Source: Mesorhizobium qingshengii (lineage in GTDB: Bacteria; Pseudomonadota; Alphaproteobacteria; Rhizobiales; Rhizobiaceae). Taken from it: a stretch of DNA of 64,000 nucleotides. Positions within the stretch are counted from its first letter, which is position 1, and each line of letters starts with the position of its first letter. Shown one piece after another: positions 11,673 through 18,370 of the stretch. Both the position numbers and the translations under genes were made by a program. Under the pieces are notes generated by a model that made no database searches, was not told the origin of the DNA, and saw only the letters and a list, made by a program, of their open reading frames with translations. Location of the stretch: contig NZ_JAPFQA010000017.1 of the NCBI RefSeq assembly GCF_027563465.1, positions 1-64,000 on the forward strand. The letters run 5' to 3'.

Positions 11673-12164
11673 ATGGTCTCCAAACGTCTCAGCCGCGAAA
11701 CCGGCCATCGCCGCAAGTTCCTGGCGATCATCGACGATACGCCGGAATGCGAGCGCGCCGTCGCCTACGCCTCGAAGCGGGCGCAGAGCACCAACGGCAC
11801 GCTGGTGCTGCTCTACGTCATCGAGCCGGACGATTTCCAGCACTGGCTGGGCGTCGAGAAGATCATGCGCGAGGAAGCAAACGCCACGGCGCGCGCAGCA
11901 CTCGACAGCTATGCCAACAAGGTGCGCCAGAAACTTGGCATCGAGCCGGAGATGGTGGTGCGCGAAGGCAAGCCGACGGACGAGATCCACAAATTGATCG
12001 AGGAAGACCAGGACATCGCGATCCTGGTGCTGGCCGCCGGCGCCGGCAAGGAAGGGCCAGGACCGCTGGTCGGCGCTGTCGCCGGCAAGGGTGCCGCATT
12101 CCCGATCCCGGTGACCGTGGTGCCACAGAACCTGTCGGACGAGGAAATCGATAGCTTGGCCTGA
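11673..12164 (+). CDS. universal stress protein (UspA family)
   Basis: A small cytoplasmic protein of 163 residues from the ATG at 11673 (MVSKRLSRETGHRRKFLAIIDD). It shows the Usp fold pattern: a first strand KFLAIIDDTPECERAVAYA, then LVLLYVIEPDDFQHW. A conserved C-terminal segment (IAILVLAAGAGKEGPGPLVGA...PIPVTVVPQNL) resembles the ATP-binding G-2x-G-9x-G motif of ATP-binding Usp proteins. The exact function is unknown. It follows trpS by 100 bp and precedes the Nfu gene. Confidence 0.85.
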   Translation: MVSKRLSRETGHRRKFLAIIDDTPECERAVAYASKRAQSTNGTLVLLYVIEPDDFQHWLGVEKIMREEANATARAALDSYANKVRQKLGIEPEMVVREGKPTDEIHKLIEEDQDIAILVLAAGAGKEGPGPLVGAVAGKGAAFPIPVTVVPQNLSDEEIDSLA

Positions 12165-12295
12165 GTGCGATGACATTCAGCCGGCCTGAGCTGAATCTCG
12201 ACACACCCTGGAGCTGTCCAAGGCGCGCAAAAACATTCCGCGCGCCCGCCATTCCGGCGACGCGTTTCGCTTGAATGTCCCGCCAATAGAGCTTA

Positions 12296-12312
12296 TTTAG
12301 AATTATTCCAAA
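12296..12312 (+). promoter_or_regulatory. iron control element (Irr-type box) upstream of nfu
   Basis: The 17-bp sequence TTTAGAATTATTCCAAA lies 31 bp before the Nfu start codon. It matches the rhizobial ICE pattern TTTAGAA-N3-TTCTAAA at all but one of the fixed positions. In rhizobia the ICE is bound by Irr, the haem-responsive iron regulator. The site stands out as AT-rich in a GC-rich stretch, and its placement before an Fe-S assembly gene makes biological sense. Binding itself is inferred. Confidence 0.65.
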
Positions 12313-12343
12313 CTACTTGCCCGAAATGGGCTGGGAGACGGCC

Positions 12344-12913
12344 ATGTTCATCCAGACCGAATCGACACCAAACCCGGCGACGCTGAAATTCCTGCCCGGC
12401 AAGGAAGTGCTTCTTGAAGGCACCGCCGATTTCCGCGATGCCGACAGTGCAGCCGTTGCCTCGCCGCTGGCCGGCCGGCTGTTCGAGATTCCGGGCGTCA
12501 CCGGTGTCTTCTTCGGCTATGACTTCATCACCGTGACCAAGGACGGCCCCGACTGGCAGCATCTGAAGCCGGCAATCCTGGGCGCCATCATGGAGCATTT
12601 CATGTCCGGCGCGCCGGTCATGGCCAAGGCCGGCCCTGCCGCCGAAACCAGCCTGACCGGTGAGTTCTACGACAAGGCCGACGAGGAACTCGTCATCACC
12701 ATCAAGGAACTGCTCGACACGCGGGTCCGCCCGGCGGTCGCCCAGGATGGCGGCGACATCACCTTCCGCGGCTTCGAGAACGGCACGGTTTTCCTGCATA
12801 TGAAGGGCGCCTGCGCCGGCTGCCCGTCATCGACGGCCACGCTGAAGCACGGCATCCAGAACCTGCTGCGGCATTTCGTGCCTGAAGTGCAGCAGGTCGA
12901 GCAGGTCTCCTAA
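12344..12913 (+). CDS. nfuA: NifU-like Fe-S cluster scaffold/carrier (Nfu)
   Basis: A protein of 189 residues that assembles or carries [4Fe-4S] clusters to target enzymes. The start at 12344 (MFIQTESTPNPATLKFLPGK) is the canonical Nfu N-terminal domain start; the nine codons upstream are not conserved-looking. The N-terminal Nfu_N domain spans about residues 1-90. The C-terminal NifU-type domain (about 105-180) carries the cluster-binding CxxC in GACAGCPSSTATLKHGI. A strong hairpin terminator at 12969 follows. An Irr-type box upstream suggests iron control. Confidence 0.93.
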   Translation: MFIQTESTPNPATLKFLPGKEVLLEGTADFRDADSAAVASPLAGRLFEIPGVTGVFFGYDFITVTKDGPDWQHLKPAILGAIMEHFMSGAPVMAKAGPAAETSLTGEFYDKADEELVITIKELLDTRVRPAVAQDGGDITFRGFENGTVFLHMKGACAGCPSSTATLKHGIQNLLRHFVPEVQQVEQVS

Positions 12914-12968
12914 CGCTTCCACCGCCGGCGGGTGGATGTTCGGCGGCCAATCACAGCGACGAAAACAA

Positions 12969-12994
12969 AAAACCGGGCCAAATTGCCCGGTTTT
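12969..12994 (+). terminator. rho-independent terminator after nfu
   Basis: A perfect 10-bp stem (AAAACCGGGC / GCCCGGTTTT) with the 6-nt loop CAAATT, in which the 3' arm supplies the run of T. It lies 55 bp after the nfu stop and could act on both strands. Confidence 0.8.
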
Positions 12995-13050
12995 CTGTCT
13001 GGGACGTCCGTTGTTGCCTAGACGGTCCGCGTACGAAAGCTGCCTCTATC

Positions 13051-13097
13051 TGATCACGATTCCCGAAAACCGGTACCGGTTTTTCGGGGTCATGGTC
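13051..13097. repeat. palindromic intergenic repeat, family A copy 1
   Basis: An element of about 47 bp with the core TCCCGAAAACCGG-TA-CCGGTTTTTCGGGG, forming a long hairpin. The flanking GATCACGAT / GGTCATG arms are imperfect. It abuts the stop codon of the L,D-transpeptidase gene on the minus strand. A related copy is at 46424-46468, sharing CCGAAAACCGGTACC. Such short palindromes are common in rhizobial chromosomes; here it may end transcription. Confidence 0.7.
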
Positions 13098-13714
13098 TAA
13101 AGAACAATGACCTTGGCGCCGACCGAGGCGCGGTCATAGAGGTCGATAATATCCTGGTTCATCAGGCGGATGCAGCCCGACGACATTGCCTTGCCGATAG
13201 AGTTCCATTCCGGGCTGCCATGCAGGCGATAGCCCATGTCGCCGCCCTTGTTGAACAGATACATGGCGCGTGCGCCGAGCGGGTTCTTCAGGCCAGGCTC
13301 CATACCGCCGGCAAACTTGGCCAGTTCCGGCTGACGCTGGATCATCTGTGAAGGCGGCGTCCAGGTCGGCCACTCGCGCTTCAGCGCGATGTGGGCGGTG
13401 CCGTGCCATTCAAAGCCCTCGCGGCCAACGCCGATGCCGTAGCGCATCGCCTGGCCGTCGCCCTCGACGAAGTACAGAAACTTGTTCTGCGTATCGACGA
13501 TGATCGTGCCCGGCTTTTCCTGGGTGTCGTAATTCACCTCTTGCCGATGGTACTTCATCGGCACCTTCTCGATCGGGATCCGCGGCAGCTGGTAACCGGC
13601 GTCGGTGACCGCGCCATAGTCGTTGGAGAACATCCGCGAGCCGATGGTGCTGCAACCGGCGATAGCAGTGGAAAGCGCCAGTGCGGCGACTATTGCAAAC
13701 GACTTCATGCGCAT
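13097..13714 (-). CDS. L,D-transpeptidase lipoprotein (YkuD domain)
   Basis: A periplasmic enzyme that forms 3-3 peptidoglycan crosslinks or anchors proteins to the wall. From the chosen ATG at 13714 (MRMKSFAIVAALALSTAIAGCST) it has a lipoprotein signal with lipobox IAGC. An ATG two codons on is equally possible, and the frame extends 19 codons further up. The YkuD domain begins at about residue 70 (GTIIVDTQNKFLYFVEGDGQA). The catalytic motif is YRLHGSPEWNSIGKAMSSGCIRL, with the HG...S-x-GC-I-R nucleophile Cys. It is a single-gene unit, convergent with nfu. Confidence 0.92.
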   Translation of the reverse strand: MRMKSFAIVAALALSTAIAGCSTIGSRMFSNDYGAVTDAGYQLPRIPIEKVPMKYHRQEVNYDTQEKPGTIIVDTQNKFLYFVEGDGQAMRYGIGVGREGFEWHGTAHIALKREWPTWTPPSQMIQRQPELAKFAGGMEPGLKNPLGARAMYLFNKGGDMGYRLHGSPEWNSIGKAMSSGCIRLMNQDIIDLYDRASVGAKVIVL

Positions 13715-13866
13715 CAGGTGATCCGGTGCCCCGCCCCAAGCGGCACGAGTCGGCCGCTTTCTCACCATCATTCATGCTGGCATTTGCTTTGCTTGCCAAG
13801 CACGCGATGCCTATATGGTGGGGCTTACGCGCCGGTAACTGTATCACTATGGCATTTCGGCAACAG

Positions 13867-13886
13867 CCTTCACAGGATTGTGAAGG
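13867..13886. promoter_or_regulatory. perfect palindrome upstream of hmrR
   Basis: CCTTCACA-GGAT-TGTGAAGG is an uninterrupted 8-bp inverted repeat with a 4-nt centre, 51 bp before the hmrR start. The CCTTC...GAAGG ends recall MerR-family operators, but the spacing differs from the copA dyad and no 19-bp-spaced -35/-10 pair is clear. It could be the autoregulatory site of hmrR or simply a hairpin. Confidence 0.4.
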
Positions 13887-13937
13887 AAATTCAAGGGGCC
13901 AAGCTCGAGGGCTCGTTAAAAACCGAGGAAAATCGTC

Positions 13938-14354
13938 ATGAATGTCGGTGACGCCGCCCACCGTTCAGGCCTGCCGGCCAAGACCATCCGCTACTACGAA
14001 GAGATCGGCCTGATCGCGCCGGCGCGCGCCAGCAATGGCTACCGCGACTATTCCGGCGACGACATCCACCGGCTTGCCTTTCTGCGCCGCGCGCGCAACC
14101 TCGGCTTTTCCATTGACGATTGCCGGCAGCTGATGGCGCTCTACCAGGATCGCGGCCGCGCCAGCCACGATGTGCGCGAGATTGCGGCCGCGCATGTCAC
14201 GGCGATCGAGGAGAAGGTGCGCGAGCTGCAGTCGATGCGCTCGACCTTGCAGAAGCTCATCCACGCCTGCCATGGCGATGCGAGGCCGGACTGCCCGATC
14301 CTGGATGACATGGCGGGCGCGCTCGGCGACAAGGCCGCTTCGGCGTCGGCATAG
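13938..14354 (+). CDS. hmrR: MerR-family copper-responsive regulator (CueR/HmrR)
   Basis: A DNA-binding activator of copper export genes, 138 residues. The N-terminal MerR helix-turn-helix is typical (NVGDAAHRSGLPAKTIRYYEEIGLI, then NGYRDYSGDDIHRLAFLRRARNLGFSI). A dimerisation helix follows, and then the metal loop CHGDARPDC at residues 111-119. The two cysteines eight residues apart match the Cu(I)-binding pair Cys112/Cys120 of CueR, and the following PILDDMAG also fits. It is not next to copA but is the obvious candidate to act on the 19-bp-spaced copA promoter 9 kb away. An OsmC gene follows. Confidence 0.9.
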   Translation: MNVGDAAHRSGLPAKTIRYYEEIGLIAPARASNGYRDYSGDDIHRLAFLRRARNLGFSIDDCRQLMALYQDRGRASHDVREIAAAHVTAIEEKVRELQSMRSTLQKLIHACHGDARPDCPILDDMAGALGDKAASASA

Positions 14355-14370
14355 GTACCGCGCGGTACCT
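14353..14370. repeat. 18-bp perfect palindrome at the hmrR stop
   Basis: AGGTACCGCGCGGTACCT overlaps the hmrR stop codon and lies 31 bp before the OsmC gene. It could form a short hairpin in the bicistronic message or be a protein-binding site. No specific function can be assigned. Confidence 0.45.
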
Positions 14371-14400
14371 TATCGGCGCCGGTAGGGAGGATATCCGCCA

Positions 14401-14823
14401 ATGGTCTCGATGACCGTCGAATTGCGCAATGTCGAGGGCACACAAGCCGCCATGGGCTGGGCGGGCGGCCACACGATCATCGTTGACAGGCCGGAAGGCA
14501 AGGCCGGCGGGATGGGCCTCGGCTTCAATGGCGGCCAGCTTCTCGCCCTCGCGATCGGCGGCTGCTTCTGCAACGACCTTCGCTATGTCGCCGAGGAGAT
14601 GGGCGCGAGACTTGGAAAAATCGCCGTGACCGTGACGCTCACTCTCGAGGGCCAGCCCTTGCTGGCGACCACGGCAACCATGGTGGTTGCCTGTGAGACA
14701 TTGGACGGCTCCGATCCGGCACAAATCATTGCAGGGGCTGGAGCGATTTCCACGGTCAGCAATTCGCTGCGGCGGGGCGTGCCGGTCAGTATCGAAACGA
14801 ACGCGGAACGTTCGTTCGATTGA
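14401..14823 (+). CDS. OsmC family protein
   Basis: A 140-residue protein of the OsmC/Ohr superfamily, whose members reduce organic hydroperoxides with paired cysteines or have unknown roles. Matching features are the strand pattern EGKAGGMGLGFNGGQLLALAIGGCFCNDLRYVAEEMG, in which the first conserved Cys of the family (GGCFCNDL) is present, and the C-terminal SNSLRRGVPVSIETNAE. A second Cys is seen in MVVACETLDG. It probably shares a transcript with hmrR (46-bp gap), which hints at a link between copper and oxidative stress. Confidence 0.8.
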   Translation: MVSMTVELRNVEGTQAAMGWAGGHTIIVDRPEGKAGGMGLGFNGGQLLALAIGGCFCNDLRYVAEEMGARLGKIAVTVTLTLEGQPLLATTATMVVACETLDGSDPAQIIAGAGAISTVSNSLRRGVPVSIETNAERSFD

Positions 14824-14903
14824 ATCAATTCCTTCCGCCTCTGGCCACGCCGGCCGACTGCGCTACTTTTCCATTGTCGCGTTGATCAACGATGGAGGTT
14901 GGC

Positions 14904-15212
14904 ATGGATCGGCGATTGTTTCTGACTGGAATGCTTGGACTGGCGGGGGCCGCGGCCGTGACCGCCGTCGCGCGCCCTGGTACCGCGTTGGCTGGCATCC
15001 CGAATACGGGACCCGGCATTCTCGATGAACTCGACAAGCCTTCCGACGACCTTTTCGAGCCGGATGGTCCCGATACCCAGAACGGCATCGAGCCCGTGCG
15101 CTGGCATCGCGGGAGGCGCCGCCGCGTGTGGAGACGGGTTTGCTATCGCTACAGGCGTCGTGGCCGCTGGCACCGGCGATGTGTCCGCAGGCCCGTCTGG
15201 GTTTACTTCTGA
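14904..15212 (+). CDS. small Tat-like exported, strongly basic protein of unknown function
   Basis: About 102 residues from the ATG at 14904 (MDRRLFLTGMLGLAGAAAVTA). The N-terminus has the shape of a twin-arginine signal (RRLFLTG, then a hydrophobic stretch ending ARPGTALA). The middle part is acidic (DELDKPSDDLFEPDGPD). The last 37 residues are almost entirely Arg, Trp, Tyr, His and Val, as in RWHRGRRRRVWRR, and end in VWVYF. I do not recognise a family. The charge split suggests the basic tail binds an acidic polymer or nucleic acid, or that the acidic part neutralises it. A rho-independent terminator follows. Confidence 0.65.
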   Translation: MDRRLFLTGMLGLAGAAAVTAVARPGTALAGIPNTGPGILDELDKPSDDLFEPDGPDTQNGIEPVRWHRGRRRRVWRRVCYRYRRRGRWHRRCVRRPVWVYF

Positions 15213-15230
15213 CGAGAGCCGGTAAACGCG

Positions 15231-15256
15231 AAGGCCCCGGCATCCGCCGGGGCCTT
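15231..15256 (+). terminator. rho-independent terminator
   Basis: A perfect 10-bp stem AAGGCCCCGG / CCGGGGCCTT with the loop CATCCG, 18 bp after the preceding stop codon and followed by TTGTC. Confidence 0.8.
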
Positions 15257-15373
15257 TGTCGTCGATCAGGCGGAAGCAACGGCCAAGGGCGGGGCCACTG
15301 GACTCGCGGCATCATTTTGGGCTAGTCAGCCCTCCTCAGACCAAGTGCATCGCGCTGTAGCCGCGCGCAATCA

Positions 15374-15589
15374 ATGATCATCGTGAAAAAGCCGTTGCGC
15401 GACGAAGAACTGTACTTCGTCTTCGCTGAAGAAAACTGCGTTGCGTTTTTCTACCTTCTCCGTTCATTGGGAGACAAGCAGGTCTGGGCGGTGAGTGGCA
15501 AACAGAAGCCGCTGGCCGCGAATACCGATGACTTTGCCAGCTATGACGACGCCTTGAACTTCATCATCGCCCATCTACCCAGACAGTAG
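15374..15589 (+). CDS. hypothetical small protein
   Basis: A 71-residue ORF, MIIVKKPLRDEELYFVF..., with a mixed alpha/beta look and a conserved-looking end (YDDALNFIIAHLPRQ). No family is recognised and the ribosome binding site before the ATG is weak. It is kept because nothing overlaps it on the other strand and it lies between a terminator and mmcB. It could also be spurious. Confidence 0.4.
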   Translation: MIIVKKPLRDEELYFVFAEENCVAFFYLLRSLGDKQVWAVSGKQKPLAANTDDFASYDDALNFIIAHLPRQ

Positions 15590-15686
15590 TTGAAGGATGG
15601 CATCCGCGTTGGCGGGTTTGTCAAACATACAATCGCCTGCATAAAACAGGTTCAAACCGTGAACAAAATCTGGCATGGTGCCCGCC

Positions 15687-16187
15687 ATGCCAATCATCTC
15701 GCCCATAGCCATCAACCCGCTCATCGACGGTCGCCAATCCGAACGCGCGATGCTGGTGCGGCGCGGCGTGCAGCGGCTGTTGAGGGAAATGGGCGCGCAT
15801 GTGCTGCCCGAACTGTCGCTGGCCACCGGCCGCCGCGCCGACCTCGTGGCGCTGACCCGGCAGGGTGACATCTGGATCATCGAGATCAAATCGTCGATCG
15901 AGGATTTCCGGGTCGACCGCAAGTGGCCCGACTACCGGCTGCACTCCGACCGCTTCTTCTTCGCCACCCATCCCGGCGTGCCCGCGGAAATCTTTCCCCA
16001 GGAGTGCGGCTTCATCCTCTCCGACGGCTATGGCGCCGAGATCCTGCGCGATGCGCCCGAGCACCGCATGGCGGCGGCAACGCGCAAGGCGCTGATGCTG
16101 CGGATCGCGCGGGCCGGTGCGGCACGCCTGCTGGCGGCCGAACTGGCCGGCGTTTCGGTGCCGGCGCTTGAGGGTGAGAGCGAGTAA
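15687..16187 (+). CDS. mmcB: MmcB family DNA repair protein
   Basis: An alphaproteobacterial protein of about 166 residues named for its DNA-damage role in Caulobacter. The start is at MPIISPIAINPLIDG (15687). The PD-(D/E)XK nuclease-like core is seen as GRRADLVALTRQGDIWIIEIKSSIEDFRVDRKWPDY, with D in ADL and E-x-K in EIK. It continues with RFFFATHPGVPAEIFPQECGFILSDGYGAEI, which is typical of this family. It is a single gene, convergent with nhaA. Confidence 0.85.
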   Translation: MPIISPIAINPLIDGRQSERAMLVRRGVQRLLREMGAHVLPELSLATGRRADLVALTRQGDIWIIEIKSSIEDFRVDRKWPDYRLHSDRFFFATHPGVPAEIFPQECGFILSDGYGAEILRDAPEHRMAAATRKALMLRIARAGAARLLAAELAGVSVPALEGESE

Positions 16188-16245
16188 CTTTGGCGAAGCT
16201 GGGTTCCTCGTCCCACGAGGTGGGGGAGAGGTGGCCAGGAGTTGC

Positions 16246-17442
16246 CTACCCCTCGCCCTCTTCCACCCCACCCGGCGCCGGCGCCAGCAAAAGCACGGCG
16301 GCGCCGAGGATGGCGGCGATGAAGGAGCCGGCGAGGATACCGACCTTGACCGCGTCCTGCAGCGCCACATCGCTGGCGAAGGCGAGCAGGCCGATGAACA
16401 GGCTCATGGTGAAGCCGATGCCGCACAGCAGCGAAATGCCGATCATGTGCGACCAGCCGGCATGGGCCGGCAGGTCGGCAAGGCCTAGCCTTATGGCAAG
16501 CGCGGAGGAGCCCAGCACGCCGACCAGCTTGCCGACCACGAGGCCGGCGGCGACACCCAGCGTCAACGGCTGGATCAGCGCGCCAAGGCTCAGGCCGGCC
16601 AGCGAAACGCCGGCATTGGCAAAACCGAAGATCGGGATGACGACGAAAGGCACTATCTTGTGCAGGCCATGCTCGAGCCGATGCAGCGGCGAATGGTCGA
16701 GATCATGGCCGACTCCGGCGGAGCGTTCGAGCGGAATGGTCAATGCCAGCGCCACGCCGGCAAGCGTCGCATGGACGCCCGATTTCAGCACCAGCACCCA
16801 CAGGATGAGGCCGAGCACGAGATAGGGCACCAGCGTCATCACCCGCATGCGATTGAGCACGACGAGCACGGCAATGACGGCGAAGGCCGCGGCGAGATAG
16901 GCTGATGACAGGCCGCTGGTGTAGAATATGGCGATGATGATGACGGCGCCGAGGTCATCGATGATGGCGAGCGCGGTGAGGAAGACCTTCAGCGAGGCCG
17001 GCACGCGGCTGCCGAGCAGCGACAGCACGCCGAGCGCGAAAGCGATGTCGGTGGCGGTCGGAATCGCCCAGCCGGAGAGCGCCGCCGCATTGTCGCGGTT
17101 GACGGCGACATAGACGAGCGCCGGAACCAGCATGCCGCCGGCGGCGGCGATGCCGGGCAGCGCGCGCCTGGGCCAGGTCGAAAGCTGCCCGTCCAGCATC
17201 TCGCGCTTGATCTCCAGCCCGACGAGCAGGAAGAACACCGCCATCAGCCCGTCATTGACCCAGTGCGAGACGCTGAGCGGACCGAGATAGGCGTGGAGAA
17301 CGGCGAAATAGGTTTGCGAGAGCGGCGAATTGGCGACGATCAGGGCAAGGGCAGCGGCCGCCATCAGGACGATGCCGCCAGCCGCCTCGCCATCGAGAAA
17401 TTCGCGGAAGACGGAAACCGGCCGCTGCTTCAAGTCCCGCAT
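16246..17442 (-). CDS. nhaA: Na+/H+ antiporter NhaA
   Basis: Inner-membrane Na+(Li+)/H+ antiporter for pH and sodium homeostasis, 398 residues from the ATG at 17442. That start is chosen because GGAGG lies just before it; an upstream in-frame ATG at 17487 has no such site. Family marks include the N-terminal FLDGEAAGGIVLMAAAALALIVANSPL, the ion-binding double Asp in LTALAIIDDLGAVIIIAIFY (about residues 150-170), and LLCGIGFTMSLFIGLLAF near the end. About twelve hydrophobic segments are visible. Confidence 0.95.
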   Translation of the reverse strand: MRDLKQRPVSVFREFLDGEAAGGIVLMAAAALALIVANSPLSQTYFAVLHAYLGPLSVSHWVNDGLMAVFFLLVGLEIKREMLDGQLSTWPRRALPGIAAAGGMLVPALVYVAVNRDNAAALSGWAIPTATDIAFALGVLSLLGSRVPASLKVFLTALAIIDDLGAVIIIAIFYTSGLSSAYLAAAFAVIAVLVVLNRMRVMTLVPYLVLGLILWVLVLKSGVHATLAGVALALTIPLERSAGVGHDLDHSPLHRLEHGLHKIVPFVVIPIFGFANAGVSLAGLSLGALIQPLTLGVAAGLVVGKLVGVLGSSALAIRLGLADLPAHAGWSHMIGISLLCGIGFTMSLFIGLLAFASDVALQDAVKVGILAGSFIAAILGAAVLLLAPAPGGVEEGEG

Positions 17443-17492
17443 GTCGCCTCCGTCATGCCGCCTATTTCGGCGGATTTCATTATCCAAGCGTT

Positions 17493-17641
17493 GGCGCCGC
17501 CCCTCACGGGGAGAGGGGCGCTGTCATCGCCGGCTTCGCCAATCACCGTCGTTGCAAGTAGGGCGCCAGCGTTGCGGCCAGCCCCTTCTCCCCGTCACTA
17601 TACGGGGAGAAGTGCCCGGCAGGGCGATGAGGGGCGGCGCC
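17493..17641. repeat. 149-bp palindromic intergenic element
   Basis: Outer arms GGCGCCGCCCCTCA (17493-17506) and TGAGGGGCGGCGCC (17628-17641) are perfect inverted repeats. Inside, CTTCTCCCCGT (17585-17595) pairs with ACGGGGAGAAG (17602-17612). The element fills the space between nhaA and actR, and the 17 CCCCTC/GAGGGG-rich bases at each end resemble the insert in hrpB at 20688-20825. It is likely a dispersed palindromic repeat of the genome. Confidence 0.7.
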
Positions 17642-17720
17642 GGCTTCGGCGACTGGTGGTCTCCCGCCAAGGTGGAAATGGTCATCGGTGTGAAGCAATT
17701 GCCCCGCGTGTTTGGCGATC

Positions 17721-18284
17721 CTAACGCGGCGCGCGCTTGGCCAGGATCCGCTGCAAGGTGCGGCGATGCATGTTGAGCCGGCGCGCGGTCTCGGAGACAT
17801 TGCGCTCGCACATCTCATAGACACGTTGGATATGCTCCCAGCGGACGCGGTCGGCCGACATCGGGTTTTCTGGCGGCGCCGCGCGCTCGCCGGCGGTGCG
17901 GGTCAGTGCCGCAAAGATGTCGTCGGCGTCGGCCGGCTTCGACAGATAGTCTACGGCGCCAAGCTTCACCGCCGTCACCGCCGTGGCGATGTTGCCATAG
18001 CCGGTCAGGATGATGGTGCGGGAATCGTCGCGCTTCTCGCGGATGGCCGCGACGACGTCGAGGCCGTTGCCGTCACCGAGACGCATGTCGACCACGGCAT
18101 AGGCGGGCGGATTGGCGCGCGCCTTGGCGACCGCTTCCTCGACACTCTCGGCGGTCTCGACCACGAAGCCCCTGGTTTCCATGGCGCGAGCCAGACGCGT
18201 AAGGAACGGCTTGTCGTCATCGACGATGAGCAGCGAGGTGTCCTCGCCTTCAACCATTGCGCCAATATTTTCGTCGCCTGTCAT
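17721..18284 (-). CDS. actR: redox-responsive response regulator ActR (RegA family)
   Basis: A response regulator of 187 residues, controlled by the ActS kinase encoded just upstream. The receiver domain has the acidic pocket VDDD (21-24), the phosphoacceptor D66 in VVDMRLGDGNG, the Thr/Ser ILTGYGN and the Lys of LSKPAD. A short linker leads to the Fis-type C-terminal HTH NVSETARRLNMHRRTLQRIL, which is nearly invariant in RegA/ActR proteins. In rhizobia this system controls acid tolerance, carbon and nitrogen metabolism and low-oxygen genes. The gene lies 86 bp downstream of actS. Confidence 0.95.
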   Translation of the reverse strand: MTGDENIGAMVEGEDTSLLIVDDDKPFLTRLARAMETRGFVVETAESVEEAVAKARANPPAYAVVDMRLGDGNGLDVVAAIREKRDDSRTIILTGYGNIATAVTAVKLGAVDYLSKPADADDIFAALTRTAGERAAPPENPMSADRVRWEHIQRVYEMCERNVSETARRLNMHRRTLQRILAKRAPR

Positions 18285-18370
18285 AGTCTCAAAATTCCTG
18301 CTGCCTCAATTTTACGCAGATATAGTTCCTGAGCCCCATTGTCCAATTCTTAGAGCCCCCCGAAGGGCTC

